Source of the DNA: Cerina sp048266425
GTDB lineage: Bacteria; Bacteroidota; Bacteroidia; Flavobacteriales; Flavobacteriaceae
DNA: 64,000 bases
Assembly (NCBI GenBank): GCA_048266425.1
Contig: JBLWZN010000003.1
Coordinates: 62,001-126,000, forward strand
Direction of reading: 5' to 3'
Shown piece after piece: positions 34,715 through 43,734 of the stretch (the stretch's first letter is position 1; every line of letters starts with the position of its first letter). The notes under the pieces are model-generated. The model searched no databases. It had not been told where the DNA came from and worked only from the letters and a program-made list of their open reading frames with translations. The translations under genes and the position numbers were made by a program.

Positions 34715-35779
34715 CTAGTCCCAGATGTTTTGAAGAAAACGTATAAAATTTAGGTGCATGATGTTATCGATATCTTCATTGGTATATCCATTATTGCCCA
34801 GGAGAACAGGAATTTTTTGAAGGTCGGCGATGGTATCAATTTCGGTCGGTCCTTGTTCCTTTCCAAATCCGCCGTCCAGGTCGGTCCCAATTCCCACATG
34901 AAGGGAATTCCCAGAAAGTTGGCATATGTGGTCTATGTTTTGTAGGGTCTGCTGCAGGGAAACCCCCATCCCTTTCGGTGTCGATTTCCCTCTTACCCAA
35001 CCAGGGACCATCATCCAGGCATCCAGGACCATCCCGATTACGGCACCCCTGTTCAGGAGTTCTTTAAGCTGTTCATCCGAAAATTGTCGATTACCGGGAA
35101 CAAACTTTCTGCAGTTATTGTGGCTTGCCCAAACAGGTCCGTTATACACCTCCATAGTTTCCCAGAAGCTTTGATCGCACAGGTGGGTGGCGTCCAAAAT
35201 CAGATTTAGGCGCTCAATTTCCTTTAGCAATTCCTTTCCCTTTGCCCCGATGCCACCAACGGAATCCGTGCCGTGGGCATAGGTGCCTGGTCCATAATGT
35301 CCAGGGCCAATAGCCCTTAATCCCTGGTTATAAGACCTCTCCAGATGATCAATGGTAATAATGGAATCAGCTCCCTCAAGGCTTAGGATATATCCTATTG
35401 GTTTTTTTCCGGGGGTGGTTTCCCACATTTTAAGGTGATCTTGTAATTGTTTTTTATTCGTTATCTGAACCATTTCACCGATTTCTTCCATGGACCGGTA
35501 CCAAGCCAACTGCCCTTGGGTATGGGCCCAAGCTTGATGCGGGGAGTGCCACCCGGGAAGGGGGTTCTCTTTTTTCACGTAGCGGGCTATCTGCGTGGCA
35601 ACGCACAGGCCTACGTTCCCCTTGCGCATGGCATCCAGGGAAACGGTATTCATGGTGCGATCGGGCTTATCGGTCATCCCGATTTCCCGTTTCCGGATTT
35701 CAGATACCGGTAGTGTAATGTCACGGTTCCAATCCATTGCGTTCATGGATAGATCTAGGTGGGCGTCAAATATAAACAT
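34715..35779 (-). CDS. Membrane dipeptidase-like zinc peptidase (M19)
   Basis: A 354-residue amidohydrolase-fold dipeptidase. The N-terminal FIFDAHLDLSMNAMDWNRD holds the HxD zinc ligands. SLEGADSI (near residue 133) carries the bridging Glu, LNLILDATHLCDQSF (near 193) and VWASHNNCRKF (near 215) give the His ligands, and VGIGTDLDGGFG (near 297) is the M19 C-terminal signature. The family cleaves dipeptides, often with a D-residue at the second position. No signal peptide is seen, so it is probably cytoplasmic. It lies downstream of the PLP enzyme across an inverted repeat. Confidence 0.9.
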   Translation of the reverse strand: MFIFDAHLDLSMNAMDWNRDITLPVSEIRKREIGMTDKPDRTMNTVSLDAMRKGNVGLCVATQIARYVKKENPLPGWHSPHQAWAHTQGQLAWYRSMEEIGEMVQITNKKQLQDHLKMWETTPGKKPIGYILSLEGADSIITIDHLERSYNQGLRAIGPGHYGPGTYAHGTDSVGGIGAKGKELLKEIERLNLILDATHLCDQSFWETMEVYNGPVWASHNNCRKFVPGNRQFSDEQLKELLNRGAVIGMVLDAWMMVPGWVRGKSTPKGMGVSLQQTLQNIDHICQLSGNSLHVGIGTDLDGGFGKEQGPTEIDTIADLQKIPVLLGNNGYTNEDIDNIMHLNFIRFLQNIWD

Positions 35780-35806
35780 GGTGTTATTTTTAATGGTTCG
35801 TTGTAA

Positions 35807-35872
35807 AGACGCAATGCTTGCGTCTCCGATGTACGGTTCTAAATCTTTTATGGAGACGCAAGCATTGCGTCT
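35807..35872. repeat. Long perfect inverted repeat (REP/MITE-like)
   Basis: The 21-base arm AGACGCAATGCTTGCGTCTCC minus its last base, at 35807-35827, is exactly mirrored at 35852-35872 around a 24-base loop. Each arm is itself nearly palindromic (AGACGCAA...TTGCGTCT), so a cruciform or double hairpin is possible. It lies between the PLP-enzyme gene and the dipeptidase gene and could end or attenuate the transcript. Confidence 0.9.
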
Positions 35873-35902
35873 CTAAAACATTGAATATTTTTCTGGATAC
35901 CC

Positions 35903-37003
35903 CTAATGATCTCTCGCCGATACCTTCCATGAGCCGGTCACCTTTCCATTTTCAACGGTTAAAGCCTCCGGATATTTGGATACGGTGGGACATATATGTA
36001 AGGGGATGGCATAAAATGCGTCACCAACATTGTATTTGTTTGCTTCCTTACAGCGGACTACCAAATGCTCTTCGCTCTGGCCAATTTGTTCGCTCCCTTC
36101 CAATCCCATAATTTCAACCCTTGGCAAACTCATTTCTGATGCTACCGATTTATGGCCCAAATCAAAGCAGAGCAGATCTGGTCGTGGTTTACTGATGATT
36201 CTGGTTAGCAGGACAGCAGCATTCAGAAACCCCATTTCTTTATATGACCTTCCGTATCCCGCGTCCCAAAGTGTGAAAGTGCCTGGACTTGTCACCAGTT
36301 TTTCATTTTTTGCATGGATGGGAAAGGAGGGCGAGCCACCGGCAACGATTCCCTCTACTTTTACCCCCATCTTTTCCAGATCGGCCTCCAATTTTAAAAC
36401 AGGGGCAAAATCTGCATCACCAATTTTTTTCCTTTTGTCAAAATCCGGTTCACGGACGTGTCCGTCGTAAACATGCAGTCCCATAGCCTCTATGTTAGGA
36501 TTTGCATCCAAGGCAAGGTAAAGTTGGATCGCTTTTTCCCCTGGGACGATTCCCGTTCGGTCCATTCCGTTGTTGATATCCAACCACAGACCTACCTTTC
36601 TATTTTTGGAGGATGCAATTAGGGCAAAAGCCTGCATGGATGATTCATTATCTACGATGGTTGAGAATTTGATCTTGGGAAATTGTTCCATCAGATCAAA
36701 GAAATGCTGAATGTTGGGGCCAACAGGTTGAAGGGCCAATAAAATATCCTTCGCGCCACATTTAGCTAGGAGTTTGGCTTCTGGTAGGGTAGCGCATTTA
36801 AATTTATAAATGCCTTGATTCATTTGTAGTTGGATGATCTCGGCCATTTTATGGGTCTTGATATGTGGCCTAACATGTTCGGTTCCTCCGGCAATACTTA
36901 ACATTTTCCGTATGTTTTTTTCTATCCTTTCCGGATACACCAAGAGGGCAGGCGAGACTACATTTCCCGGTTCTCTAATTTCGTACCATTTTAAATTGTC
37001 CAT
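35903..37003 (-). CDS. D-threonine aldolase / D-serine dehydratase-like PLP enzyme
   Basis: A fold-type III PLP enzyme of about 366 residues. The PLP lysine lies in HVRPHIKTHKMAEI near residue 45. The C-terminal zinc site residues His and Cys are in FYAIPLHICPTVSKY, and LLCFDLGHKSVASE precedes them. Such enzymes cleave D-threonine to glycine and acetaldehyde or deaminate D-serine. The ATG at 37001-37003 (MDNLKWYEIREPGNV) is preferred. An upstream start at 37066 would add 21 Asn/Gln/Lys-rich residues that look like translated spacer sequence. Confidence 0.9.
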   Translation of the reverse strand: MDNLKWYEIREPGNVVSPALLVYPERIEKNIRKMLSIAGGTEHVRPHIKTHKMAEIIQLQMNQGIYKFKCATLPEAKLLAKCGAKDILLALQPVGPNIQHFFDLMEQFPKIKFSTIVDNESSMQAFALIASSKNRKVGLWLDINNGMDRTGIVPGEKAIQLYLALDANPNIEAMGLHVYDGHVREPDFDKRKKIGDADFAPVLKLEADLEKMGVKVEGIVAGGSPSFPIHAKNEKLVTSPGTFTLWDAGYGRSYKEMGFLNAAVLLTRIISKPRPDLLCFDLGHKSVASEMSLPRVEIMGLEGSEQIGQSEEHLVVRCKEANKYNVGDAFYAIPLHICPTVSKYPEALTVENGKVTGSWKVSARDH

Positions 37004-37084
37004 CGAAGGGTTTTTCTGTTGTTTCAGGTTCCAAGTTTCTTGTTTTGGGTTTTTGTTGTTGTTCAAACTTTTGGTACTTGAGCT

Positions 37085-37549
37085 TTATTTCAATTGAAAC
37101 ACCGCTTCTACCTCCACCGGGATGTTGTCCGGTAACATCATGCCCACGGCACTTCTTACGCCTATTCCGAGCTCGGGTCCGAAAATGTCGGACATCAATT
37201 CACTAAAACCGTTTATGACCAAGGGTTGTTTGGCAAAGTCGGGGGTAGAATTCACCATCCCCAATACTTTTACCAACCGTTGTATTCGATCAAGGCTCCC
37301 AAAATGGGTCTGGATGGTGGAAATCATCGTCAGCCCCACCTGTCGTGCCGCCAATTTGGCCTCTTCCATGGTTAGGTCGTCCCCGGCCCTTCCTTTCATT
37401 AGCGAACCATCGAGGTTTATTGGTCCTTGGCCGGACACATATAAAAAATTATCCACTACCAAAATGGGTTTGTATACCCCTGCAGGCTTTGGCGCTGGGG
37501 GCAATTGCAATCCTAATTCTACGATTCTTTCCGAAGGTGATATATGCAT
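37085..37549 (-). CDS. RidA-family (YjgF) protein
   Basis: A 154-residue RidA-like protein. LYVSGQGPINLDGSLMKG near residues 37-54 and GIGVRSAVGMMLPDNIPVEVEAVFQL at the end show the family layout, with the arginine and glutamate that bind the imine/carboxylate. RidA proteins hydrolyse 2-aminoacrylate and related enamines, which are released by PLP serine/threonine dehydratases. That fits its place upstream of a D-serine/D-threonine PLP enzyme. It is slightly longer than classic RidA (about 130). Confidence 0.88.
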   Translation of the reverse strand: MHISPSERIVELGLQLPPAPKPAGVYKPILVVDNFLYVSGQGPINLDGSLMKGRAGDDLTMEEAKLAARQVGLTMISTIQTHFGSLDRIQRLVKVLGMVNSTPDFAKQPLVINGFSELMSDIFGPELGIGVRSAVGMMLPDNIPVEVEAVFQLK

Positions 37550-37690
37550 GCGATTTATACTTTTAAATTAGTGATATAAGTTTAATGTGCTATCTCAAAT
37601 TTACCATTTCCATTTGAACACTTGTCTTTCCTCTTTTATCTGCAGTCTTTCGTCTAAAGTCTCTTTTCTATATTCTATTCTCTATTTTTT

Positions 37691-39007
37691 TTACACAAAC
37701 CGCTCCAGTACCAACACTCCGATCAATCCCATGACCCCTACCGTGGTTTCCATGACGGTCCATGATCTTAGGGTATCCTTGATAGATAGATTAAAATATT
37801 CCTTGAACAACCAAAAACCGCCGTCATTGACATGGGACAACATTAAACTCCCCGATCCTATGGCCAGCACCATCAATTCGGCATTTACGGTTCCGCCGGA
37901 TACCAAGGGCATCACAATTCCCGCAGCGGTTAATCCCGCTACGGTTGCGGATCCTACGCAAACCCTTATTACCGTGGCAATCAACCAGGCCATTACCAGG
38001 GGGTCGATGGTAGAATCCTTTAGTAGGCCAGCGATGTAATCGCTTACCCCACTATCTACCAATACCTCTTTTAGGCCCCCGGCCCCTGCTATGATCAGCA
38101 AAACCATAGTGATTCCCGCAATGGAACTGGAAACAGAATCCATCACCTCGGTCATTTTTTTACCGCGGGCCAGGCCGAGAGTGTAAATGGCAACCAAGAC
38201 TGAAATCAACATGGCTATTGCAGGGTTTCCCAGAAATACGATGATTTCCCTAAGCATGGAATCCTCCGTTAAAAAATGGGTCACAATCGTGGAGAAGCCT
38301 ATAAGGATAACCGGCAATAGGGCCGTAAATATGCTGATGCCCACGCTGGGCATTTCTTCTTCCTTTAAAACGACCGGGTTGACAAATTCTTTTAATGGGG
38401 TGGCATTAATGTTCTTGAGCGTCCTGGAAAATAAGGGTCCGGCTATAATGATGGCCGGTATAGCTACTATAATCCCGTACAACAACGTTTTTCCAATGTC
38501 CGCATGGAACATAATGGCGATGGCCGTGGGGGCCGGATGGGGAGGCAAATAGCCGTGTGTTACCGACAGGGAGGCCAGCATTGGCAAACCTACATAGAGA
38601 AGGGGCAGGCCGGTGGCCGCCGCGACGGTAAAAACCAAGGGAATCAGGATGACGAACCCAACCGTGTAAAACATGGGGATGCCCACAATAAATCCGGTAA
38701 GCACAACGGCCCATTGTATGTTTTTTTTGCCGAATTTGGCAATGAGTTTAGTTGTAATCTGTTGGGCAGCACCACTATCGGCGACCAATTTGCCAAGCAT
38801 GGCGCCCAAACCCAAAATCAAAACCAGAAATCCCAGGGTATTCCCAATGCCCTTCTGAATGGAATCTACGACCGACACCAATTGCATGCCCTCGGTAATT
38901 CCGATAAACAGGGAAACAATGATGAAAGAAATAAACGCATTGAGCTTAAATTTGACGATAAGTAGGAATAATAAAAGAATTCCCAGGATAACAATTAATA
39001 ATGGCAT
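37691..39007 (-). CDS. GntP-family permease (gluconate or D-serine type)
   Basis: A 438-residue inner-membrane H+ symporter of about 12-14 helices. MLASLSVTHGYLPPHPAPTAIAIMF near residues 145-170 and SSSIAGITMVLLIIAGAGGLKEVLVDSG near 290-320 are GntP-family signatures. The family includes gluconate and other aldonate carriers and the D-serine permease DsdX. Given the downstream PLP enzyme, RidA and dipeptidase, D-serine or a related amino acid is the more likely cargo. It is first in the leftward group. Confidence 0.9.
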   Translation of the reverse strand: MPLLIVILGILLLFLLIVKFKLNAFISFIIVSLFIGITEGMQLVSVVDSIQKGIGNTLGFLVLILGLGAMLGKLVADSGAAQQITTKLIAKFGKKNIQWAVVLTGFIVGIPMFYTVGFVILIPLVFTVAAATGLPLLYVGLPMLASLSVTHGYLPPHPAPTAIAIMFHADIGKTLLYGIIVAIPAIIIAGPLFSRTLKNINATPLKEFVNPVVLKEEEMPSVGISIFTALLPVILIGFSTIVTHFLTEDSMLREIIVFLGNPAIAMLISVLVAIYTLGLARGKKMTEVMDSVSSSIAGITMVLLIIAGAGGLKEVLVDSGVSDYIAGLLKDSTIDPLVMAWLIATVIRVCVGSATVAGLTAAGIVMPLVSGGTVNAELMVLAIGSGSLMLSHVNDGGFWLFKEYFNLSIKDTLRSWTVMETTVGVMGLIGVLVLERFV

Positions 39008-39153
39008 GGTTGGTTTTTTGGTTTAAAATTTCAGAAGGACAAGATAGTGAAATTACCCAAAGTAATTGAACGCACTTTACATGCGGGCACAACAAATTCC
39101 CAAAACCCTTGGGTCAAAAAGGTTATTCGTTTTGCCATCCCCTATTATTTGCC

Positions 39154-39161
39154 TAACTTTA
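39154..39161 (+). promoter_or_regulatory. Candidate promoter of the slipin gene
   Basis: TAACTTTA differs from TAnnTTTG at the last base only, and a TTTG at 39131-39134 lies 19 bases upstream, a reasonable -33/-7 arrangement for this phylum. It is about 50 bases before the start at 39212. Confidence 0.35.
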
Positions 39162-39211
39162 AGGTAATCCTAATTTGCTTAGGTATTTAGATTTAATTCA
39201 ATACCATAATT

Positions 39212-39973
39212 ATGAATCCATTGCTTTTGTTGGCCGTTATAATTTTTTTGTTTCTTTTTAGCGGATTGCGGGTTGTTTATGAGTACAAGAGGGCATTAAA
39301 ATTTAGGTTTGGAAAATATATAGAGACATTGCAGCCGGGTCTAAGATGGATCATACCCTTTTTGGAAACCATTCAAAAAGTCGACATTCGTGTCATCACC
39401 TTCAATATAATTTCCCAGGAAGTAATGACCCAGGACAACGTTCCGTGTAGCATTGACGGGGTAGTCTTTTTTCGGATCAACGATCCTGAAAAAGCCGTTT
39501 TGGAGGTAGAGGAATATAATTTTGCCATCACTCAGCTTTCCCAGGCCGCCTTAAGGGATGTATGTGGAAAAGTGGAACTGGATACGATTTTGTCCAAACG
39601 GGAAGAAATGGGTCAGAACATTAAAGAGATCGTTGAGAATGAAACCGAGAAATGGGGTATCGATATCATCGATGTTAAGATCAAGGACATCCAATTGCCG
39701 GAAAATATGAAGAGGATGATGGCCAACCAGGCCGAGGCCGAACGTACCCGTAGGGCCAAAGTTATTTTGGCGGTGGCCGAGGAGCAGGCCGCAGGAAAAT
39801 TATTGCAAGCTGGCCAACTCATAGACCAATCCCCCTCAGCCATAAAATTGAGGCTCTATCAAACCATGTCCGAGATTGCTGCTGAAAAGAACTCTACCAT
39901 CCTGATTCCTTTTCCAGAGGAGATGTTAAGCCATTTTTCAAAGGACGTTAAAAAACAGGACCCTAAAACTTGA
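39212..39973 (+). CDS. Slipin (stomatin/prohibitin SPFH-family membrane protein)
   Basis: A 253-residue protein with one N-terminal helix (LLLLAVIIFLFLFSGL) and an SPFH domain: EYKRALKFRFGKYIETLQPGLRWIIPFLE then DIRVITFNIISQEVMTQDNVPCSIDGVVFFRI. A coiled-coil (NQAEAERTRRAKVILAVAEEQAAGKL) follows near residue 170. Slipins form membrane microdomain scaffolds and are often encoded with an NfeD partner or with channels. No NfeD gene is here, but a channel gene follows 189 bp downstream. Confidence 0.92.
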   Translation: MNPLLLLAVIIFLFLFSGLRVVYEYKRALKFRFGKYIETLQPGLRWIIPFLETIQKVDIRVITFNIISQEVMTQDNVPCSIDGVVFFRINDPEKAVLEVEEYNFAITQLSQAALRDVCGKVELDTILSKREEMGQNIKEIVENETEKWGIDIIDVKIKDIQLPENMKRMMANQAEAERTRRAKVILAVAEEQAAGKLLQAGQLIDQSPSAIKLRLYQTMSEIAAEKNSTILIPFPEEMLSHFSKDVKKQDPKT

Positions 39974-40177
39974 GGTTATCCCTGGAAAGCATCAACTGAT
40001 AAAATGCGATCATAAGCACCCTAACTATGGATCCTTAAATTAGCCCATGTTCCAACACGGATCTTTTTTTCATAAATGGATGTAAATTCATAGCTTTACC
40101 TGTAATCACGTACTTGATTCTTTGCCGAATGAATCATTGTTTTCAATTTACTTTTCTAAGTCTTGCGATTTAAATTT

Positions 40178-41299
40178 ATGATTTACCGAAACCTACAGCA
40201 TAAACCGATCATTTGTCGTTTCACCTGTTTTTTGCTCTTGCTTGTTTTTGTGAACGGAATGCAAGCGCGCACAAAACCCTTGGAATCTGTAGCAGATACT
40301 TTAAATGTCGGTGTAGCCGGGAGTGAACCTTTTGTTCTCAGCAGCAATATTTCAGGTAACCTTCACGGTATCGCCATCGAGATTTGGGAAGATTTGGCCA
40401 GCAAAAAAAGTTGGCCTTACCGTTATAGGACTTTTAATATGGTGAATGAAGCTTTACAAGCCTTGGAAAATGGCTCCCTGGATTTGGTCGTAGGGCCCAT
40501 AAGCATAACATCCCAACGTGTTTCACGAATGAGATTTTCCCAGCCCTATTATCAGTCAAGTCTTGCTATAGTTTCCCGTAAGGATGAAACTGGTCTATGG
40601 GAAAGGATCAGGCCGTTTTTTAGCACAAAATTATTGATTGCAGTAAGTATGTTTTTGTTTATACTTGCCGTAGTGGGGACTTTGTTTTGGTTGGCGGAGC
40701 GTAAAAAATCACCCGAACAATTTCCTTCGGGTCCTATAAGGGGCATTGGTAATGGCATGTGGCTCGCCATCGTAACAATGAGCACCACGGGCTATGGGGA
40801 TATGGCACCCGTTACCTTGCGCGGTAGAATAATTGCCGGGGCATGGATGGTGATAACACTTATTTTCGCTACCTCCATGATTGCCGGTATTGCGAGTACG
40901 TTAACGCTTTCCGGACTGGGAAGTTCCACGGTAAGTAGCATTGAACAACTTTCGGGAAAAAAGGTGGCCACCATATTGGGCTCGCCATCGGAAGCCTTTT
41001 TAAAGGAGCACGGTTGTAAGGAGGTTGGTGTCAACGGTCTGGATGCGGCGTTTGTAAAATTGGCCGATAAAGAGGTAGATGCCGTGGTATATGATCGCCC
41101 CCAGTTATTGTATTATCTTAAGAACCATAAGGATGAAAACTTATATCTGGCCAAGGCGGAATATTACAGGCAAGGTTATGGTTTTGCATTTCCTTTAAAC
41201 TCTACCCATGTTCAGGAAGTCAACAGATCTTTGCTCGAATTAGCCGAGGATCACGTGGTTGCGCGAACGATCGACTATTATTTGGGTGAGGATAAGTAA
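40178..41299 (+). CDS. Glutamate-receptor-like K+ channel (GluR0 architecture)
   Basis: A 373-residue protein with the layout of prokaryotic ionotropic glutamate receptors. After a signal peptide (to about residue 32) the first lobe of a periplasmic solute-binding domain (LNVGVAGSEPFVLSSNI...LVVGPISITSQRVSRMRFSQPYY) runs to ~135. Then come M1 (LLIAVSMFLFILAVVGTLFWL), the pore loop with TTGYGD at 203-208, and M2 (RIIAGAWMVITLIFATSMIAGI). The second binding lobe (KKVATILGSPSEAFLKEHG...AVVYDRPQLLYYL) closes the protein. The filter is potassium-type. A TTG start at 40163 is possible, but the ATG at 40178 is preferred. The ligand is probably an amino acid, by analogy only. Confidence 0.88.
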   Translation: MIYRNLQHKPIICRFTCFLLLLVFVNGMQARTKPLESVADTLNVGVAGSEPFVLSSNISGNLHGIAIEIWEDLASKKSWPYRYRTFNMVNEALQALENGSLDLVVGPISITSQRVSRMRFSQPYYQSSLAIVSRKDETGLWERIRPFFSTKLLIAVSMFLFILAVVGTLFWLAERKKSPEQFPSGPIRGIGNGMWLAIVTMSTTGYGDMAPVTLRGRIIAGAWMVITLIFATSMIAGIASTLTLSGLGSSTVSSIEQLSGKKVATILGSPSEAFLKEHGCKEVGVNGLDAAFVKLADKEVDAVVYDRPQLLYYLKNHKDENLYLAKAEYYRQGYGFAFPLNSTHVQEVNRSLLELAEDHVVARTIDYYLGEDK

Positions 41300-41345
41300 A
41301 ACAATTTGTAAAAATCATTAACTTCCCCACAATTCCCTTTGGAAT

Positions 41346-43724
41346 ATGGATCCCATGAAACGAGCATTAATAAATTTTAAACGTGTGAAACAAAAAGCGT
41401 TTATTTTATTTATACTTCTTGGTCTTGTCGGACTGGTCTGGGCGATCCAGAACGGGGCGTTCGCAGGCGGGGGGGAGGACTACGTTGAACTGAAGGTGCC
41501 GGAGGTGGTGGACTATAACTTTGACATAAAGCCCATCCTGTCCGATCGTTGCTATAAATGCCATGGGCCGGATGCCAACAAAAGGGAGGCCGGATTGCGG
41601 ATCGATGTGGAAGAGTCCGCCTTCTCGGAACTTCCCGAGAATCCCGGAAAATTCGCCATTGTCGCCGGGAGGCCCGACCAAAGCGAGCTGTACCGCCGGA
41701 TCATGAGCGGGGATCCCGATCAGATGATGCCCCCTCCGGACTCCCAGCTGAGCTTGAGCCCCTATGAAAGGAAGTTGCTGAAGAAGTGGATAGATCAAGG
41801 GGGCAAGTTCGAAAAGCATTGGGCCTTTATCCCGCCCAAAAAGGCCGAACCGCCAAAAAACGGGTCCCAATGGGGACAGAACGAGATCGATGCCTTTGTG
41901 CTGGGGAAATTGGAGGACAATGGACTTGAACCCTCCCCCAAGGCCGACCATGCCACGTTGATCCGCAGGATCAGTTTGGATATTACCGGACTGCCCCCCA
42001 CCCTTGAAATGGCAAGAAAGTTTGCCAAGGATTCCTCCGAGACCGCCATCGGGAAGGTGATCGACGGGTTTTTGGCTTCCCCGGCCTACGGGGAGCGCAT
42101 GACCCAGACCTGGCTCGATGTCGCCCGCTATGCCGATTCCCATGGCTATCAGGACGACAGTTACCGCAGTATGTGGCCCTGGCGGGACTGGGTGATCCAT
42201 GCCTTTAACGAGAACATGCACTACGACCGGTTCCTCACCTGGCAACTGGCGGGGGACCTGCTCCCCGATGCCAACAAGGAAGGGATATTGGCCACCGGGT
42301 TCAACCGCAACCATCCCATAACCCAGGAGGGCGGGGTGATCCAGGAGGAATACCGTTTTTACTATGTGGTGGACAGGACCAATACCCTGGGCACGGGGAT
42401 TTTGGGCATCACCCTGGAGTGTGCCAAGTGCCATGACCACAAGTACGATCCCATCTCCCAAAAGAATTACTATGAAATGTATTCCTTTTTTAACAATGTG
42501 GACGAAAAAGGACTGCAGATGGATGCCGTGCAGGCGGCCAAAAAGAAATATTTTGCCGACGCCCCCTTCATCACCATTTCGGACGAGGATACCAAGGGAA
42601 TCTTATCCTTTATCAATAAAAGGGAGGGCGACTCCGTAAAGGTCATGGTGATGGACGACGCTGAGCCAAGGGACGCCTTTGTATACAACCGGGGGAATTA
42701 TGACGACCCGGGGGAAAAGGTAGTGCCCGGTACGCCCGAAGCGATCCTTCCCTTTTCGGACAAGCTCCCCAAGAACCGATTGGGCCTGGCCCAATGGATC
42801 ACCGATAAAAATAACCCCCTGACCGCACGGGTATTTGTCAACCGCACGTGGGCCATGCTCTTTGGCAGGGGCCTTGTGGAAACGGTAGGGGACTTTGGGG
42901 TCCAGGGCAGCCTGCCCACCCATCCTGAACTGTTGGATTGGTTGGCGGCGGATTTTATGGACCACGATTGGGACATCAAATACCTGTTGAAGAAGATCAT
43001 GCTGTCCGCAACGTACCAACAAAGCTCGGAGCTTGCCCCTGAGCTCAAGAAGGCCGACCCGGGGAACATCCTCCTGGCCAGGGCGCCCCGGTTCAGGATG
43101 AGCGGGGAGATGATCAGGGACTATATATTGGCCACCAGCGGTCTGCTGAACCGGGAACTGGGAGGGGCGAGCGTAAAGCCGTACCAGCCTGCCGGGCTTT
43201 GGGAAGAGACCAATGCCGGCGGGGGCCGGGGAATACTGACGGAATATGTGCCCGATACCGGGAAGGAGCTTTACCGCCGCTCCCTGTATACGTTTTGGAA
43301 ACGGACCCTGCCACCGCCGAGCATGACCATTTTCGATGCGCCGACCCGGGATTTTTGCGAGGTAAGGCGGCAGAACACCAATACCCCCTTGCAGGCCTTG
43401 GCACTCCAGAACGACGAACAGCTCCTGGAGGCGGCCAGGGTGCTCGCACAGCAAACGGTAACGGAAAAATCCGGTGGATCGGCCCTGGTAAGCGACCTGT
43501 TCAAAAGAATTTTGATACGAAGCCCCAAGGATTCTGAGCTACGGCTCCTGGAGGACTATTACGAAAGTGCCCTGGCCGGATTCAATAAAGACGAGGGCAA
43601 TGCCGAAAAGCTGTTAGCTCAGGGCAGCTACAAAAGTGCCGGTACCGATCCCGCAAGAACGGCGGCCCTGATGCTTACCGCACAGGTGATATACAACCTG
43701 GACGAAACCATAACAAAGGAATAA
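41346..43724 (+). CDS. Planctomycete-type cytochrome / DUF1549 / DUF1553 (PSD1) protein
   Basis: A 792-residue exported protein anchored by an N-terminal helix (KAFILFILLGLVGLVWAIQ). The haem-c motif C69-YKCH starts a PSCyt1 domain (ILSDRCYKCHGPDANKREAGLRID, ending MMPPPDSQLSL). DUF1549 follows at about 170-390 (FVLGKLEDNGLEPSPKA, RRISLDITGLPP, WLDVARYADSHGYQ, CAKCHDHKYDPIS, with a second CxxCH). DUF1553 covers about 470-760 (NRLGLAQWITDKNNPLTARV, NRTWAMLFGRGLVETVGDFG). Common in Planctomycetes and in flavobacterial polysaccharide loci, these proteins have no proven reaction. It is first of a three-gene operon and clearly richer in G+C than its left neighbour. Confidence 0.9.
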   Translation: MDPMKRALINFKRVKQKAFILFILLGLVGLVWAIQNGAFAGGGEDYVELKVPEVVDYNFDIKPILSDRCYKCHGPDANKREAGLRIDVEESAFSELPENPGKFAIVAGRPDQSELYRRIMSGDPDQMMPPPDSQLSLSPYERKLLKKWIDQGGKFEKHWAFIPPKKAEPPKNGSQWGQNEIDAFVLGKLEDNGLEPSPKADHATLIRRISLDITGLPPTLEMARKFAKDSSETAIGKVIDGFLASPAYGERMTQTWLDVARYADSHGYQDDSYRSMWPWRDWVIHAFNENMHYDRFLTWQLAGDLLPDANKEGILATGFNRNHPITQEGGVIQEEYRFYYVVDRTNTLGTGILGITLECAKCHDHKYDPISQKNYYEMYSFFNNVDEKGLQMDAVQAAKKKYFADAPFITISDEDTKGILSFINKREGDSVKVMVMDDAEPRDAFVYNRGNYDDPGEKVVPGTPEAILPFSDKLPKNRLGLAQWITDKNNPLTARVFVNRTWAMLFGRGLVETVGDFGVQGSLPTHPELLDWLAADFMDHDWDIKYLLKKIMLSATYQQSSELAPELKKADPGNILLARAPRFRMSGEMIRDYILATSGLLNRELGGASVKPYQPAGLWEETNAGGGRGILTEYVPDTGKELYRRSLYTFWKRTLPPPSMTIFDAPTRDFCEVRRQNTNTPLQALALQNDEQLLEAARVLAQQTVTEKSGGSALVSDLFKRILIRSPKDSELRLLEDYYESALAGFNKDEGNAEKLLAQGSYKSAGTDPARTAALMLTAQVIYNLDETITKE

Positions 43725-43734
43725 AGAAAGCGCC

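Noticed and set aside
37004..37066. Upstream start for the PLP enzyme gene
   Set aside because: The added 21 residues are translated spacer-like sequence and lie before the family-conserved N-terminus.
41406..42461. A 351-codon open frame on the minus strand opposite the DUF1549 gene, and similar ones at 42603-43454 and 44653-45297
   Set aside because: All are antisense shadows in the G+C-rich operon. The sense frames carry haem and family motifs.
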